DNA of 19,960 bases from an uncultured Alphaproteobacteria bacterium. GTDB lineage: Bacteria; Pseudomonadota; Alphaproteobacteria; Rs-D84. The stretch spans positions 1-19,960 of the forward strand of contig CAMOTP010000014.1 in the NCBI GenBank assembly GCA_946625925.1, written 5' to 3'. Within the stretch, counting starts at the first letter, position 1. Every line of letters starts with the position of its first letter. The translations under genes and the position numbers were made by a program. Positions 6,483 through 13,824 of this stretch are shown piece after piece. Below the pieces are notes generated by a model that had not been told where the DNA came from, did not search any database, and saw nothing but the letters and a program-made list of their open reading frames with translations.

Positions 6483-6499
6483 ATAGAAAATAATCTCAA
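6471..6499 (-). promoter_or_regulatory. Candidate nrdD operon promoter
   Basis: On the minus strand, TTGAGA (6499-6494), a 17-bp spacer and TATATT (6476-6471). The rest of the 6422-6791 gap is very AT-rich, with no ORF of note. Confidence 0.5.
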
Positions 6500-6732
6500 T
6501 GCATAAAAAGTAATTTTTTTTATTTTTTTACTTGCATTAAAAAAAGGTATTAAATCCGCCACTTTTTTGATGACGAATCGTTATAAAATTGACACAAAAC
6601 ACTGTTTGGTATGTAAAAAAATATATTTATATAGAATTTTTCGATTCGGTTTAGAAACAAAAAACACAAAATATAGTTGTATAAATTGATTCTGACCACT
6701 ATATCTTGACAAAAATACATAAAAATAATATC

Positions 6733-6762
6733 TTGACAAAACAATAAAAAGTATTATATAAT
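6733..6762 (+). promoter_or_regulatory. Promoter of the 224-aa gene
   Basis: TTGACA (6733-6738) and TATAAT (6757-6762), both perfect, are separated by 18 bp. The 14-mer ATATCTTGACAAAA that holds the -35 also occurs 27 bp upstream at 6701-6714, where no good -10 is visible. Confidence 0.65.
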
Positions 6763-6791
6763 ATATAACATATAAATAAAAGGAAAGAACT

Positions 6792-7466
6792 GTGGCGAAT
6801 GAAAACGTAAATTCTAAAGATAAATATAAACAATATTGTAAAATATTGCTGGACGATTTACCCGCAGTTATAGCATATTTCAAGTCTCTTGGCATATATG
6901 CACCTGAAAAATTCACAGAAATAAATAATAGCGTACAAGGCATAAAACAACAACTATCTGATTTAAAACGGCAAATGTCCGCTGTGGAACAAAATTATAA
7001 CCAATTTGTTTTTAATAATGAAACATCTGATATAAATCCTTTGCGTGGTGATAATGGGTTGCTTACCTATTATAACGAAAAATACAGCAACATATTAATA
7101 AAAAAAAGACATTTAACACAACAATTACAAGATATATGCGGCAATCCTTTGTGGCAGAACTCCAAAATAGTAGAATTGCTGACCAAGTTGTTAAAGGAAC
7201 AATTAAAAATTCAAGAAATTTACGAATCTATTGCATGGCAAAATTCAGAATCATACAAATCTATGCACAGATATGATGGATATGACAATGACGATGCAGA
7301 AGAAATAAATTACGAACAATTAGCACAACAGCACACAAAAAATTTGGACTATATATGTGCAATATGCTTGAATTACCCGGATATAGTTAAGTACATAGAA
7401 GTGTCTATCGCTAATAAGTGTAAACGAAATATACAAAATTCACAAAATCCACGTCACACAAGATAA
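6792..7466 (+). CDS. Hypothetical protein, predicted helical, 224 aa
   Basis: No family is recognised. I take the GTG at 6792 as start because AAGGA lies about 7 nt upstream and the frame opens there. The protein is soluble, without a signal peptide or membrane helix, and rich in Gln, Asn, Lys and Tyr. Heptad-like helices are likely at about 45-70 (INNSVQGIKQQLSDLKRQM) and 95-140 (KRHLTQQLQ, KLLKEQLKIQEI). An acidic patch (DGYDNDDAEEINYEQ, about 165-180) follows, and the last 40 residues have three Cys (CAICLN and NKCK) and a basic tail. It has its own strong promoter, diverges from nrdD and converges on the Cys-rich gene. A structural or scaffold role is possible but unsupported. Confidence 0.75.
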   Translation: MANENVNSKDKYKQYCKILLDDLPAVIAYFKSLGIYAPEKFTEINNSVQGIKQQLSDLKRQMSAVEQNYNQFVFNNETSDINPLRGDNGLLTYYNEKYSNILIKKRHLTQQLQDICGNPLWQNSKIVELLTKLLKEQLKIQEIYESIAWQNSESYKSMHRYDGYDNDDAEEINYEQLAQQHTKNLDYICAICLNYPDIVKYIEVSIANKCKRNIQNSQNPRHTR

Positions 7467-7473
7467 TTTTATA

Positions 7474-8700
7474 TTAATTACATATTGTGACATATGGTGG
7501 AAAAGATTTTTCTTTATTTACACCACGTTCACCACAATCCATACAATTAAATTTTCTGTTCTGTGAATGGTCTGCGGTTAATGTAAATGTTTTTCCTGCA
7601 ACTTCGGTAACATTGGCAATATATCTGGAACTTGGGAAACCAAAATATAAACCCTTTTGGTCACCAACACATTCTTGGACATTACCAGGATAACAACCTT
7701 CGTTTTCAATTTTTTCTGTATCAGGTATACAATATGCAACACATGTATCTGTATCGACAACCATCTTTTCACATTCTGTACAAGTTAATTTTTTGAAACC
7801 CATACTGGCACCACCACGTCCTGGATTTGCAGGCATTTTTATATGTGAACATTTTGTATTATTTGCAGTTTTATTTGGATCTTCGACACATTCCCATGCC
7901 ATCGTCGTATAATTCAACTTTGCCACAGTATTTCCATCACATTTTCTGCTGGGAAATGGGTCAACACATTGCCAAATATTATCAACCAAAATAGCGGTTT
8001 GCACAGAATTACATAATGGTTTTGCAGAATCATCGGGAACGCACGTGTTTGTAGAATAATCCCAAATGGTATCACCGGTACAACTGGTTTTTGTATTATA
8101 TCCGACACATTGCCAACGTCCAAAACGTAAAATTTTTGATGTCCCCGCAGGACATACAACATCATCGATGGTTGGTGCAACAAATTGAGCCGAAGGCTCT
8201 GTTTTTGCAAACTGTGTCACATATACCAATTGTCCATCAGTCATATGCATTTGTGAAATTAAAGATTTTGGTACAGCGCGTTTTGTCACCGTCGAACCAG
8301 AAATTATATATCCTGCCTTGAAAATGCCGAACCCACCAGCATCAGCAAATTTTTTTTCCAAAATGTTCATAGTGTTATTAAATTGTGCACCCGGTATAGT
8401 TCCCGAAGTTGTCACAACATAGTTATATTTGCTAGGACCACTACAAGATGTGGTATTCATACGTCTGTCCAGGCATATGATATCCGATTGAATACCATTT
8501 TGTTCGATACATACATCTTGGAAAATAGTTCCATTTATATTTGCGTTATGTACGGCTGCCGTACATTCAATAATTGCACGTAAATCAGCATATTTTACCG
8601 CATATTCGGTTTCTTGTTCGGGGGTGCGCACACTGGGGGCGCTGAATATATAATATGCACCTAAAAATAAAGCAACCAAAACAGTGATAAAAATATTCAT
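7474..8700 (-). CDS. Exported Cys-rich repeat protein with N-terminal membrane anchor
   Basis: This is a 408-aa protein of unknown function. The N-terminus MNIFITVLVALFLGAYYIF is an uncleaved-looking signal anchor without a clear peptidase site, and the rest would lie outside the inner membrane. About 22 Cys are present. The middle holds three degenerate modules, each starting and ending in Cys around a Trp: CPAG...RWQC (about 183-198), CNSV...IWQC (230-245) and CDGN...AWEC (254-271). The end has two CxxC units (LTCTEC, FNCMDC) about 79 residues apart. The many Cys suggest disulfide-stabilised surface modules. AGAGGG favours the second of two tandem ATGs (8700 over 8703). The 3' end lies 7 bp from a converging gene, with no clear terminator. 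Confidence 0.8.
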   Translation of the reverse strand: MNIFITVLVALFLGAYYIFSAPSVRTPEQETEYAVKYADLRAIIECTAAVHNANINGTIFQDVCIEQNGIQSDIICLDRRMNTTSCSGPSKYNYVVTTSGTIPGAQFNNTMNILEKKFADAGGFGIFKAGYIISGSTVTKRAVPKSLISQMHMTDGQLVYVTQFAKTEPSAQFVAPTIDDVVCPAGTSKILRFGRWQCVGYNTKTSCTGDTIWDYSTNTCVPDDSAKPLCNSVQTAILVDNIWQCVDPFPSRKCDGNTVAKLNYTTMAWECVEDPNKTANNTKCSHIKMPANPGRGGASMGFKKLTCTECEKMVVDTDTCVAYCIPDTEKIENEGCYPGNVQECVGDQKGLYFGFPSSRYIANVTEVAGKTFTLTADHSQNRKFNCMDCGERGVNKEKSFPPYVTICN

Positions 8701-8709
8701 CATTCCCTC

Positions 8710-8738
8710 TTGCGATTTATTAAAAGTGTAGGTAATAT
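8710..8738 (+). promoter_or_regulatory. Candidate promoter of lptE-holA-map-radC
   Basis: TTGCGA (8710-8715), a 17-bp spacer, TAATAT (8733-8738). It overlaps the promoter of the divergent Cys-rich gene. Confidence 0.35.
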
Positions 8739-8753
8739 AAACATAAAAAGCAA
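8725..8753 (-). promoter_or_regulatory. Candidate promoter of the Cys-rich gene
   Basis: On the minus strand, TTGCTT (8753-8748), a 17-bp spacer, TACACT (8730-8725). The -10 is only a fair match. Confidence 0.35.
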
Positions 8754-8789
8754 CAGGAAAACCGTTAATAAAATAAAAATGGTAAAAAT

Positions 8790-9254
8790 ATGAAAAAAAT
8801 AATCGCCTTATTGATGTTGTCCGGATGTGGTTTTACACCTATGTTTTCAGGGAATGACACAGATATTTATGTTGATAAAATCAGTGGCATAAATGGGATT
8901 GAATTAAGAAATGCACTGAATGCGAAATTCGGTGGTGCCAGAACACCAGATGCTACATATAAACTGGTTGTCAAACTGGATGAACCAACAAAAACATATA
9001 AAGGTTTGGATACAACCGGTACAGCAACGTGGCAGGCGATAAAACTGCATGCACATTATGATTTGTTCGCAGCGGATAAAATAATTGCATCTGGCAATGA
9101 AACCGCAGCAGAATCATACACATTTATAAGCTATTTGGTTGCTGCAAATGCATCGTATAATAATGCCGTACAAAACGCGGTGTCTGTATTGGCTGATAAA
9201 ATTAGTACTCGTGCTATTGCAGAAACACAAAGATATACACAATCGGATAAATAA
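8790..9254 (+). CDS. lptE: LPS-assembly lipoprotein LptE
   Basis: This is a 154-aa outer-membrane lipoprotein that would plug the LptD barrel and help insert lipopolysaccharide. The signal MKKIIALLMLSGC has a clean lipobox LSGC (Cys13), followed by GFTPMF, the CGFxPxF/Y start typical of alphaproteobacterial LptE. The mature part has the usual pattern of strands and a helix, with KTYKGLDTTGTATWQAIKLHAHYDL as the central strand pair and VQNAVSVLADKISTRA as the closing helix. The length is normal for the alpha type. The ribosome-binding site is poor. The stop codon overlaps the holA start by one base, the conserved lptE-holA arrangement. Its presence implies an LPS-bearing outer membrane. Confidence 0.88.
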   Translation: MKKIIALLMLSGCGFTPMFSGNDTDIYVDKISGINGIELRNALNAKFGGARTPDATYKLVVKLDEPTKTYKGLDTTGTATWQAIKLHAHYDLFAADKIIASGNETAAESYTFISYLVAANASYNNAVQNAVSVLADKISTRAIAETQRYTQSDK

Positions 9255-10243
9255 TGAAATGGAAAGAATCTGATTTTAAAAATGGTATAAAATCGGTCAA
9301 GGCCGTTTTGATTTATGGGCCGGACGCAGGTCAGGTCGATGAATTGTGTGACAAGGCTATTGAAATTTTACAAATTGAACGCGATAACTTGTTTTCGCTG
9401 GATGCGGATGAATTTCGTGATAAACAAGATGCCATTTTTGCCGAGGCGTGCAGTCCATCCATGTTCGGTGGACAAAAAATGGTTATTATTTCTAATGCTG
9501 GTGATGCGATGGCTAAATCTTTGGAGGATTTAGTTTTTCATCCTGGATTATGTGCAACTGTAATAATTTGTGGTGGTGAATTAAGGGCAGGTGGCGGTTT
9601 GCGAACAATGTTTGAAAATTCACCTGATGTCGCAGCATTGGCATGTTATACAGATGATGCACGTACCTTGGCCAGTCTTATTCGTGATACATTATCAGCA
9701 TCCGCAGGAATCGACCAAATAACACCTGATGCAATGGAATATATGACAACACACCTTGGTGGGGATCGTGGTATTACACGTGGCTTTTTATCTAAAATAG
9801 CATTATATGTTGGTGATAAAAAAATTGTTGAATTGGATGATGTTGAAAAGTGCCTACCTGATACATCTGCATCGGATATTGATGATTATTTATATTCTTT
9901 AACAGCGGGTTATGTTCCACAAACCATGACCGCATTAGACAGATTGATGTATGATAATGTTGAACCGAATATGCTGATTCGTATGTTGGATTCACATTTT
10001 AAAAAATTATTAACTGCTGTTGTTGATGGTCAATTACCGCGTCTTTTTTGGAAAGTGTCGGATAAATTTAATCGTGCCGTAAAAATATGGACAGAACCCG
10101 AAATAGATGCTGTTTTAATCAGATTAAATGAACTGGAACGTCAGTTGCGTACGACGGGTATGCCGGGTGAAATTTTACTGCGTGATTTTTCATTAAAATT
10201 GGCACTAAGGACAACAAAAATGGCAACAAGGAGAAGAAAATAA
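9254..10243 (+). CDS. holA: DNA polymerase III delta subunit (clamp-loader wrench)
   Basis: This 329-aa protein would open the beta sliding clamp within the clamp-loader complex. The N-terminal AAA+-like region has AVLIYGPDAGQVDELCDKA (about 17-35), the typical delta start in which the P-loop is degenerate, followed by strands around FAEACSPSMFGGQKMVIIS, the clamp-binding element containing SMF. The C-terminal collar has LTAGYVPQTMTALDRL and MLIRMLDSHFKKL, the usual end of the family. The length is close to E. coli HolA (343 aa). The ATG overlaps the lptE stop by one base and the stop overlaps the map start by one base, so translation is coupled through this cluster. Confidence 0.93.
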   Translation: MKWKESDFKNGIKSVKAVLIYGPDAGQVDELCDKAIEILQIERDNLFSLDADEFRDKQDAIFAEACSPSMFGGQKMVIISNAGDAMAKSLEDLVFHPGLCATVIICGGELRAGGGLRTMFENSPDVAALACYTDDARTLASLIRDTLSASAGIDQITPDAMEYMTTHLGGDRGITRGFLSKIALYVGDKKIVELDDVEKCLPDTSASDIDDYLYSLTAGYVPQTMTALDRLMYDNVEPNMLIRMLDSHFKKLLTAVVDGQLPRLFWKVSDKFNRAVKIWTEPEIDAVLIRLNELERQLRTTGMPGEILLRDFSLKLALRTTKMATRRRK

Positions 10244-11004
10244 TGCTTGCATCTGTATATGCCCCAAAAGATTTTAAACGTTTACGTGTTGTTGGTGATT
10301 TGGTTGCACGTTGCTTTGATTATATTACACCACATATCAAGGCAGGTATTTCCACAGGCGAAATCGATAGATTGGTTGTAGAATTTTTAAAAGCAAATGG
10401 TGCCAGGTCTTCAGATTTAGGATATCAAGGTTATCCAAAAAGTATTTGCACATCTGTTAATGATGTTATTGTGCATGGTATACCAAATGACAATGAAATA
10501 TTAAAAGATGGTGATATTGTTAATGTTGATTTAACTGCAGAATTTAAGGGCTTCCATGGTGATTCATCGCGTATGTTTATGATTGGAAATGTATCCCCCC
10601 AGGCACGTGAATTGGTTCAAACGTGTCAGGACGCGTTGAATGCAGCCATTGCTGTATGTGCACCTGGTGTTCCATTGTCTGAAATTGGCAAAACAATAGA
10701 GGCTGTTGTAAAACCACATGGTTTTTCAATATCTCGTGATTTTGTTGGACATGGTATTGGCAAGGTTATGCACGATGATCCCCAGATTTTTCATTTTTAT
10801 GATAAAATGTGGGACAAAGTAAAAATGGTTCCAGGTTTGGTTTTTACCATAGAACCAATGATAAATACCGGATCGCCCAAATGTAAAATAGATGCAGATG
10901 GTTGGACCGCACGTACGGTTGACGGTGGTTTGTCGGCTCAATGGGAACACACACTGGGTATTACCGAAGATGGTGTGACAATCTTTACAGAAAAAATGGT
11001 ATAA
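10243..11004 (+). CDS. map: Methionine aminopeptidase, type I
   Basis: This 253-aa cytoplasmic dimetal enzyme removes the initiator Met from new proteins. All five metal ligands are visible in order: D96 (VNVD), D107 (FHGD), H170 (VGHGIG), E204 (FTIEPM) and E235 (WEHT). The substrate-facing H79 sits in IVHGIP. The length is that of the basic type I enzyme, without an N-terminal zinc extension. It follows holA with a one-base overlap, and map upstream of radC is an order known in alphaproteobacteria. Two TAA codons in tandem end the gene. It should be essential. Confidence 0.96.
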   Translation: MLASVYAPKDFKRLRVVGDLVARCFDYITPHIKAGISTGEIDRLVVEFLKANGARSSDLGYQGYPKSICTSVNDVIVHGIPNDNEILKDGDIVNVDLTAEFKGFHGDSSRMFMIGNVSPQARELVQTCQDALNAAIAVCAPGVPLSEIGKTIEAVVKPHGFSISRDFVGHGIGKVMHDDPQIFHFYDKMWDKVKMVPGLVFTIEPMINTGSPKCKIDADGWTARTVDGGLSAQWEHTLGITEDGVTIFTEKMV

Positions 11005-11008
11005 TAAA

Positions 11009-11692
11009 TTGGCTGCATCAGATTCTAATTTTTATAATGGACATCGGGAAAGATTGCGTCAGAAATTTCTTGATGACAAACTTGCTGAATACGAAAAATT
11101 AGAATTAATGTTGGGGTATGTTGTGCCGCGTCGTGATATGCGTCCACTGGCGCACGCATTGATAAAGAAATTTGGTTCTATTGGTCAGGTATTAACAGCA
11201 TCGTACCAGGATTTAACGTCGTTCCCTGGTGTTGGTAAAAATATAGCGATATTTTTGAAACTTGTTCATCAAATAGTACTAGATGGATACAAGACCGCAA
11301 TGGATACGCGTCCAATATTTCACGATATAAATATTTTGAAAAATTATTGTAAATGGTCTTTGGCAAATAAACAGATTGAAGAATTCCATGTTTTATATTT
11401 AGATTCTGAATACAAGTTATTACAAGATGAAACGCACAGTCGTGGCACATTTAATACATCCAGTGTATATATTCGTGAAATTGTAAAACATGCGCTGGCA
11501 TTAAATGCTACGGGTATTGTTTTGGTTCATAATCATCCAACAACAGATCAAACTTTTTCTAGTACAGATATACATACAACCGAAGAAATCAAAAAACTGT
11601 TAGAAAGTTTGGATATAAAATTATATGATCATTTATTGGTATCAAAATGTTCCATATATTCAGCACGTGATATCGGTTTTCTACAAGACTAA
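11009..11692 (+). CDS. radC: RadC family JAB/MPN-domain protein
   Basis: This is a 227-aa protein with a helix-hairpin-helix region (FPGVGKNIA, about 72-80) and a JAB1/MPN metalloprotease-like domain. The metal motif is intact: E124/E125 in EEFHVLYLD, H174 and H176 in HNHP, and D187 in SSTD. The biological role of RadC proteins is unsettled; the former DNA-repair assignment was withdrawn for E. coli. The start is TTG 11009, the first possible codon after the map stop (4 bp gap), with no good ribosome-binding site, so coupling to map is likely. The length is normal (E. coli 222 aa). Its stop codon overlaps that of the converging 161-aa gene, and no terminator hairpin lies between. Confidence 0.92.
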   Translation: MAASDSNFYNGHRERLRQKFLDDKLAEYEKLELMLGYVVPRRDMRPLAHALIKKFGSIGQVLTASYQDLTSFPGVGKNIAIFLKLVHQIVLDGYKTAMDTRPIFHDINILKNYCKWSLANKQIEEFHVLYLDSEYKLLQDETHSRGTFNTSSVYIREIVKHALALNATGIVLVHNHPTTDQTFSSTDIHTTEEIKKLLESLDIKLYDHLLVSKCSIYSARDIGFLQD

Positions 11693-12174
11693 AATTCATC
11701 TTCGCTACTGTATTCACTGTCATCATCTTCGATGCCTGTATCGTGGATGTCGTATTCTTCATATTGTTCTTGTTTTAATTTATCACCATACGGTTTTAAT
11801 ATTTCTGCAATCTGTTGCTTTGACAATTTAAACTGTTCACATTTATTAACGGTTAATTTATCAAATCCTAAAACCTCAACTATTGGTAACGCCACAGACA
11901 ACGTTCCAAAAATTAATACCAATGTCCGCAGATTTTTGACCATATCATGTTTTGCACCACGCAACATAGTAATAGCCCATCCTGCCAACAGAAAACCGGT
12001 AATAACAGATAAAACAATCCACGCATTATTTATAAATTCACTTAATATAGGCCAAATACAAGTTGGATCAGTAATACAAATGGAATCGCCACCACAAGCA
12101 TGGACTTCATACCCAGCCCTTTTTAACAACAAACCAACATTTCTCAAGTTTTCTAATAAAACAGTTTCGTTCAT
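11689..12174 (-). CDS. Two-helix membrane protein with acidic tail, 161 aa
   Basis: No family is recognised. Two hydrophobic helices are clear: about 52-70 (WIVLSVITGFLLAGWAI) and 84-102 (LVLIFGTLSVALPIVEVL), joined by a basic loop (MLRGAKHDMVKNLR) that should face the cytoplasm. The N-terminal 45 residues, with three Cys (HACGGDSICITDPTC), would then be periplasmic. The C-terminus is strongly acidic (YEEYDIHDTGIEDDDSEY...EDEF). The size and two-helix shape recall small subunits of secretion or conjugation machines, but no sequence motif supports this. It follows the 340-aa acidic protein gene by 13 bp, so the two form an operon. The gene ends in TAG, rare in this window. Confidence 0.72.
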   Translation of the reverse strand: MNETVLLENLRNVGLLLKRAGYEVHACGGDSICITDPTCIWPILSEFINNAWIVLSVITGFLLAGWAITMLRGAKHDMVKNLRTLVLIFGTLSVALPIVEVLGFDKLTVNKCEQFKLSKQQIAEILKPYGDKLKQEQYEEYDIHDTGIEDDDSEYSSEDEF

Positions 12175-12187
12175 CTGTTTTTATACC

Positions 12188-13210
12188 TTATTTTTTCACA
12201 GCTGTCGGAAAAAATTCTGGGATACCAAACTCTTCATCATTTGCGGCAACCCCAGCCCAGCCAAACAAATCACCCATCAGACTGGAATCATTGTGTTTTG
12301 CCTTTTTAAAAGGCAATATGTTTTTTAATTTTCCGATTCTGCCGGTTCTGGTTGTGCTTTTAGTAGTGTTTACTATTTTATCTTGATTTTCTGCAAATTC
12401 GTTTGCCAATTTTTCAAGTGTTGCATCGGTTTCATCGGGTACGGTATCTATTACTTTTAATTCTGGTTCTGCAACTTCGAACTCTTCTTTATCTTCGTGT
12501 AAAGATTGTACAGACTGTAATAATTTTTCTAATTGAATATCATCGTCATCTTCATTGTTTACAACTGTTGTAGGTTCCGGTTCAACGGTTGGGATGTCAA
12601 CCTGAATATCAACATCATTAAAAACCTCTGTATCAACAGGCGTGTCCGCCAAATCATCAACAGAATCTAATACAGTTTCTTCTGTTTTTTTGACAGGTTC
12701 ATCTTCAAAATTATCATCTGTTAAATATTTGTCATCATCAGGTGCCTCGTCAACTAATTCTGGTTCTGACACAGTTTGTACTTCACCACCTAATACAGAC
12801 AAAATAGGGATAATTTCTTCTTTCTGGGATGTTTCTTCCCCGGATTTTACTTCTGTTGGGATAAAATCATTTTCTGGTTCGATTTTTTTCTTGGTTTTCT
12901 TTTGTTTTTTTTCTGGAACAATATTTTCCATAATTGGTTTGTCAACGATATCCTGGACAATTGATTCTTGTTCAACGATTGGTTCAACGATATCTTGTTC
13001 GACATTTATCACAGGTTGTTCTTCATGAACAACTTCTGCTGTACTGACATTGTTTGTCCCAGCCAAGGCATCTTCGGCATCCACAGGCACACCAAACAAT
13101 ATTGTGTCTTGATTCAGTCCCAGTTCGCGACGCACAGTATCAAAAGCATCATGAACGTCCTTTATATTAAAAATTTCAGCACCAGAAATATAAATAATTT
13201 TAGTTTTCAT
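12188..13210 (-). CDS. Acidic, largely disordered protein with ordered ends, 340 aa
   Basis: The function is unknown. The first ~50 residues look folded (KTKIIYISGAEIFNIKDV, then helix, then TILFGVPVD). Residues about 60-290 are low-complexity and rich in Glu, Asp, Val, Thr and Pro, with repeated IVEP/IVEQ/IVQD-type units and one basic patch (KKQKKTKKK). The final 45 residues are ordered-looking again: KLKNILPFKKAK and then MGDLFGWAGVAANDEEFGIPEFF, which looks like a short binding motif on a long tether. I chose ATG 13210, with AAGGGG about 9 nt upstream; ATG 13246 would add 12 residues that overlap the promoter. It diverges from the zapA pair and runs with the 161-aa membrane gene. A tethering or cell-division adaptor role is a guess from position. 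Confidence 0.72.
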   Translation of the reverse strand: MKTKIIYISGAEIFNIKDVHDAFDTVRRELGLNQDTILFGVPVDAEDALAGTNNVSTAEVVHEEQPVINVEQDIVEPIVEQESIVQDIVDKPIMENIVPEKKQKKTKKKIEPENDFIPTEVKSGEETSQKEEIIPILSVLGGEVQTVSEPELVDEAPDDDKYLTDDNFEDEPVKKTEETVLDSVDDLADTPVDTEVFNDVDIQVDIPTVEPEPTTVVNNEDDDDIQLEKLLQSVQSLHEDKEEFEVAEPELKVIDTVPDETDATLEKLANEFAENQDKIVNTTKSTTRTGRIGKLKNILPFKKAKHNDSSLMGDLFGWAGVAANDEEFGIPEFFPTAVKK

Positions 13211-13246
13211 AAAACAAATCCCCTTAATCCAACTTTTCCAAGGCAT

Positions 13247-13254
13247 ATTATATC
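13247..13254 (-). promoter_or_regulatory. Extended -10 of the acidic-protein operon
   Basis: On the minus strand, TGATATAAT is a perfect TATAAT (13252-13247) with the TG extension. The 11-mer TGTGATATAAT also forms the promoter at 1681-1691. No good -35 is seen, as is usual for extended -10 promoters. Confidence 0.5.
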
Positions 13255-13265
13255 ACATTTTCTGG

Positions 13266-13294
13266 TTGAACGCATATAAAAAATGTCGTATGAT
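13266..13294 (+). promoter_or_regulatory. Promoter of the coiled-coil/zapA pair
   Basis: TTGAAC (13266-13271), a 17-bp spacer, TATGAT (13289-13294). Transcription would begin about 13301, 3 nt before the chosen start codon. Confidence 0.45.
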
Positions 13295-13303
13295 ATAAAT
13301 ATT

Positions 13304-13519
13304 ATGACAGAATTAAAGCAACAAATATTTCAAGAGTTAAATTCTTTGGAAAACGCTGTGGTTGGATTGCGTTCTGATGTATCTGCTGCAGGGCGGCAAA
13401 CCGATTTAGAGGTGGCAATTTTAACCCAGCAGGTTAAAAATTTGCGTGCAAAAAACGCGATGGCTGTTGAAATGATTGATAAATCTGTGTCTATTTTGGA
13501 AAAATTAAAGAGAAAATAA
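13304..13519 (+). CDS. Small coiled-coil protein upstream of zapA (ZauP-like by position)
   Basis: This 71-aa protein is almost entirely predicted helix with a heptad pattern (FQELNSLENAVVGLRSDV, then LEVAILTQQVKNLRAKN) and ends in KLKRK. Alphaproteobacteria often encode a short coiled-coil protein (DUF4164, or ZauP in Caulobacter) directly before zapA, and it acts with ZapA at the FtsZ ring; this gene fits by size, shape and position. I chose ATG 13304 over ATG 13283, because the earlier one lies inside the predicted promoter. No ribosome-binding site precedes it, so the mRNA may be leaderless. zapA follows after 4 bp. Confidence 0.7.
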   Translation: MTELKQQIFQELNSLENAVVGLRSDVSAAGRQTDLEVAILTQQVKNLRAKNAMAVEMIDKSVSILEKLKRK

Positions 13520-13523
13520 AGAT

Positions 13524-13802
13524 ATGAGCATCGTTACAATACCAATTGTGAATAAAAATTATCAAATGGGATGCGAAGACGGTCAAGAAGAACGTTTGAT
13601 AGAATTGGGCCGTTTGGTTGATACCAAGGCTCGCGAAATTCTTGATAAAATAGGCCCATTGCCAGAAAGTTCTTTGCTGGCAACATTGTGTATTGTATTA
13701 GCGGACAGTGTTCATAATCGTCCTGCTGCTGCCGCGACCGAGGGCGATTTGCGCGAAATACTGGCACGAATTCGTGAAATAAAACATAAAATAGGGGGAT
13801 AA
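13524..13802 (+). CDS. zapA: Cell division protein ZapA
   Basis: This 92-aa cytoplasmic protein binds and bundles FtsZ filaments. The N-terminal globular part has the family signature: VTIPIVNKNYQMGCEDGQEE (about 4-23), followed by LIELGRLVDTKAREI, matching the ZapA pattern of NGRxYxLxCxDGQExxLxxLAxxVD. The C-terminus (about 55-90) is the dimer or tetramer helix, here GDLREILARIREIKHKIG. It is shorter than E. coli ZapA (109 aa) but normal for alphaproteobacteria. It is co-transcribed with the coiled-coil gene, and the terminator stem overlaps its last codons. Confidence 0.9.
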   Translation: MSIVTIPIVNKNYQMGCEDGQEERLIELGRLVDTKAREILDKIGPLPESSLLATLCIVLADSVHNRPAAAATEGDLREILARIREIKHKIGG

Positions 13803-13817
13803 ATATCCCCCTTTTTT
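13794..13817 (+). terminator. Intrinsic terminator after zapA, probably bidirectional
   Basis: GGGGGAT and ATCCCCC (13794-13811) around a short A/T loop, then TTTTTT. The stem contains the zapA stop codon. The opposite strand has a weaker T-rich tail and may end the 350-aa gene. Confidence 0.85.
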
Positions 13818-13824
13818 ATAACTT

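Noticed and set aside
6422..6562. Longer nrdD reading frame from ATG 6562
   Set aside because: The extra 47 residues are low-complexity and hydrophobic, overlap the promoter and NrdR-like boxes, and no ribosome-binding site precedes 6562; AAGGG supports 6421.
11689..11692. Overlapping stop codons of radC and the 161-aa gene as a special regulatory device
   Set aside because: A 4-base convergent overlap is common in compact genomes, and nothing else marks it. The lack of a hairpin may mean antisense readthrough, but the sequence cannot show it.
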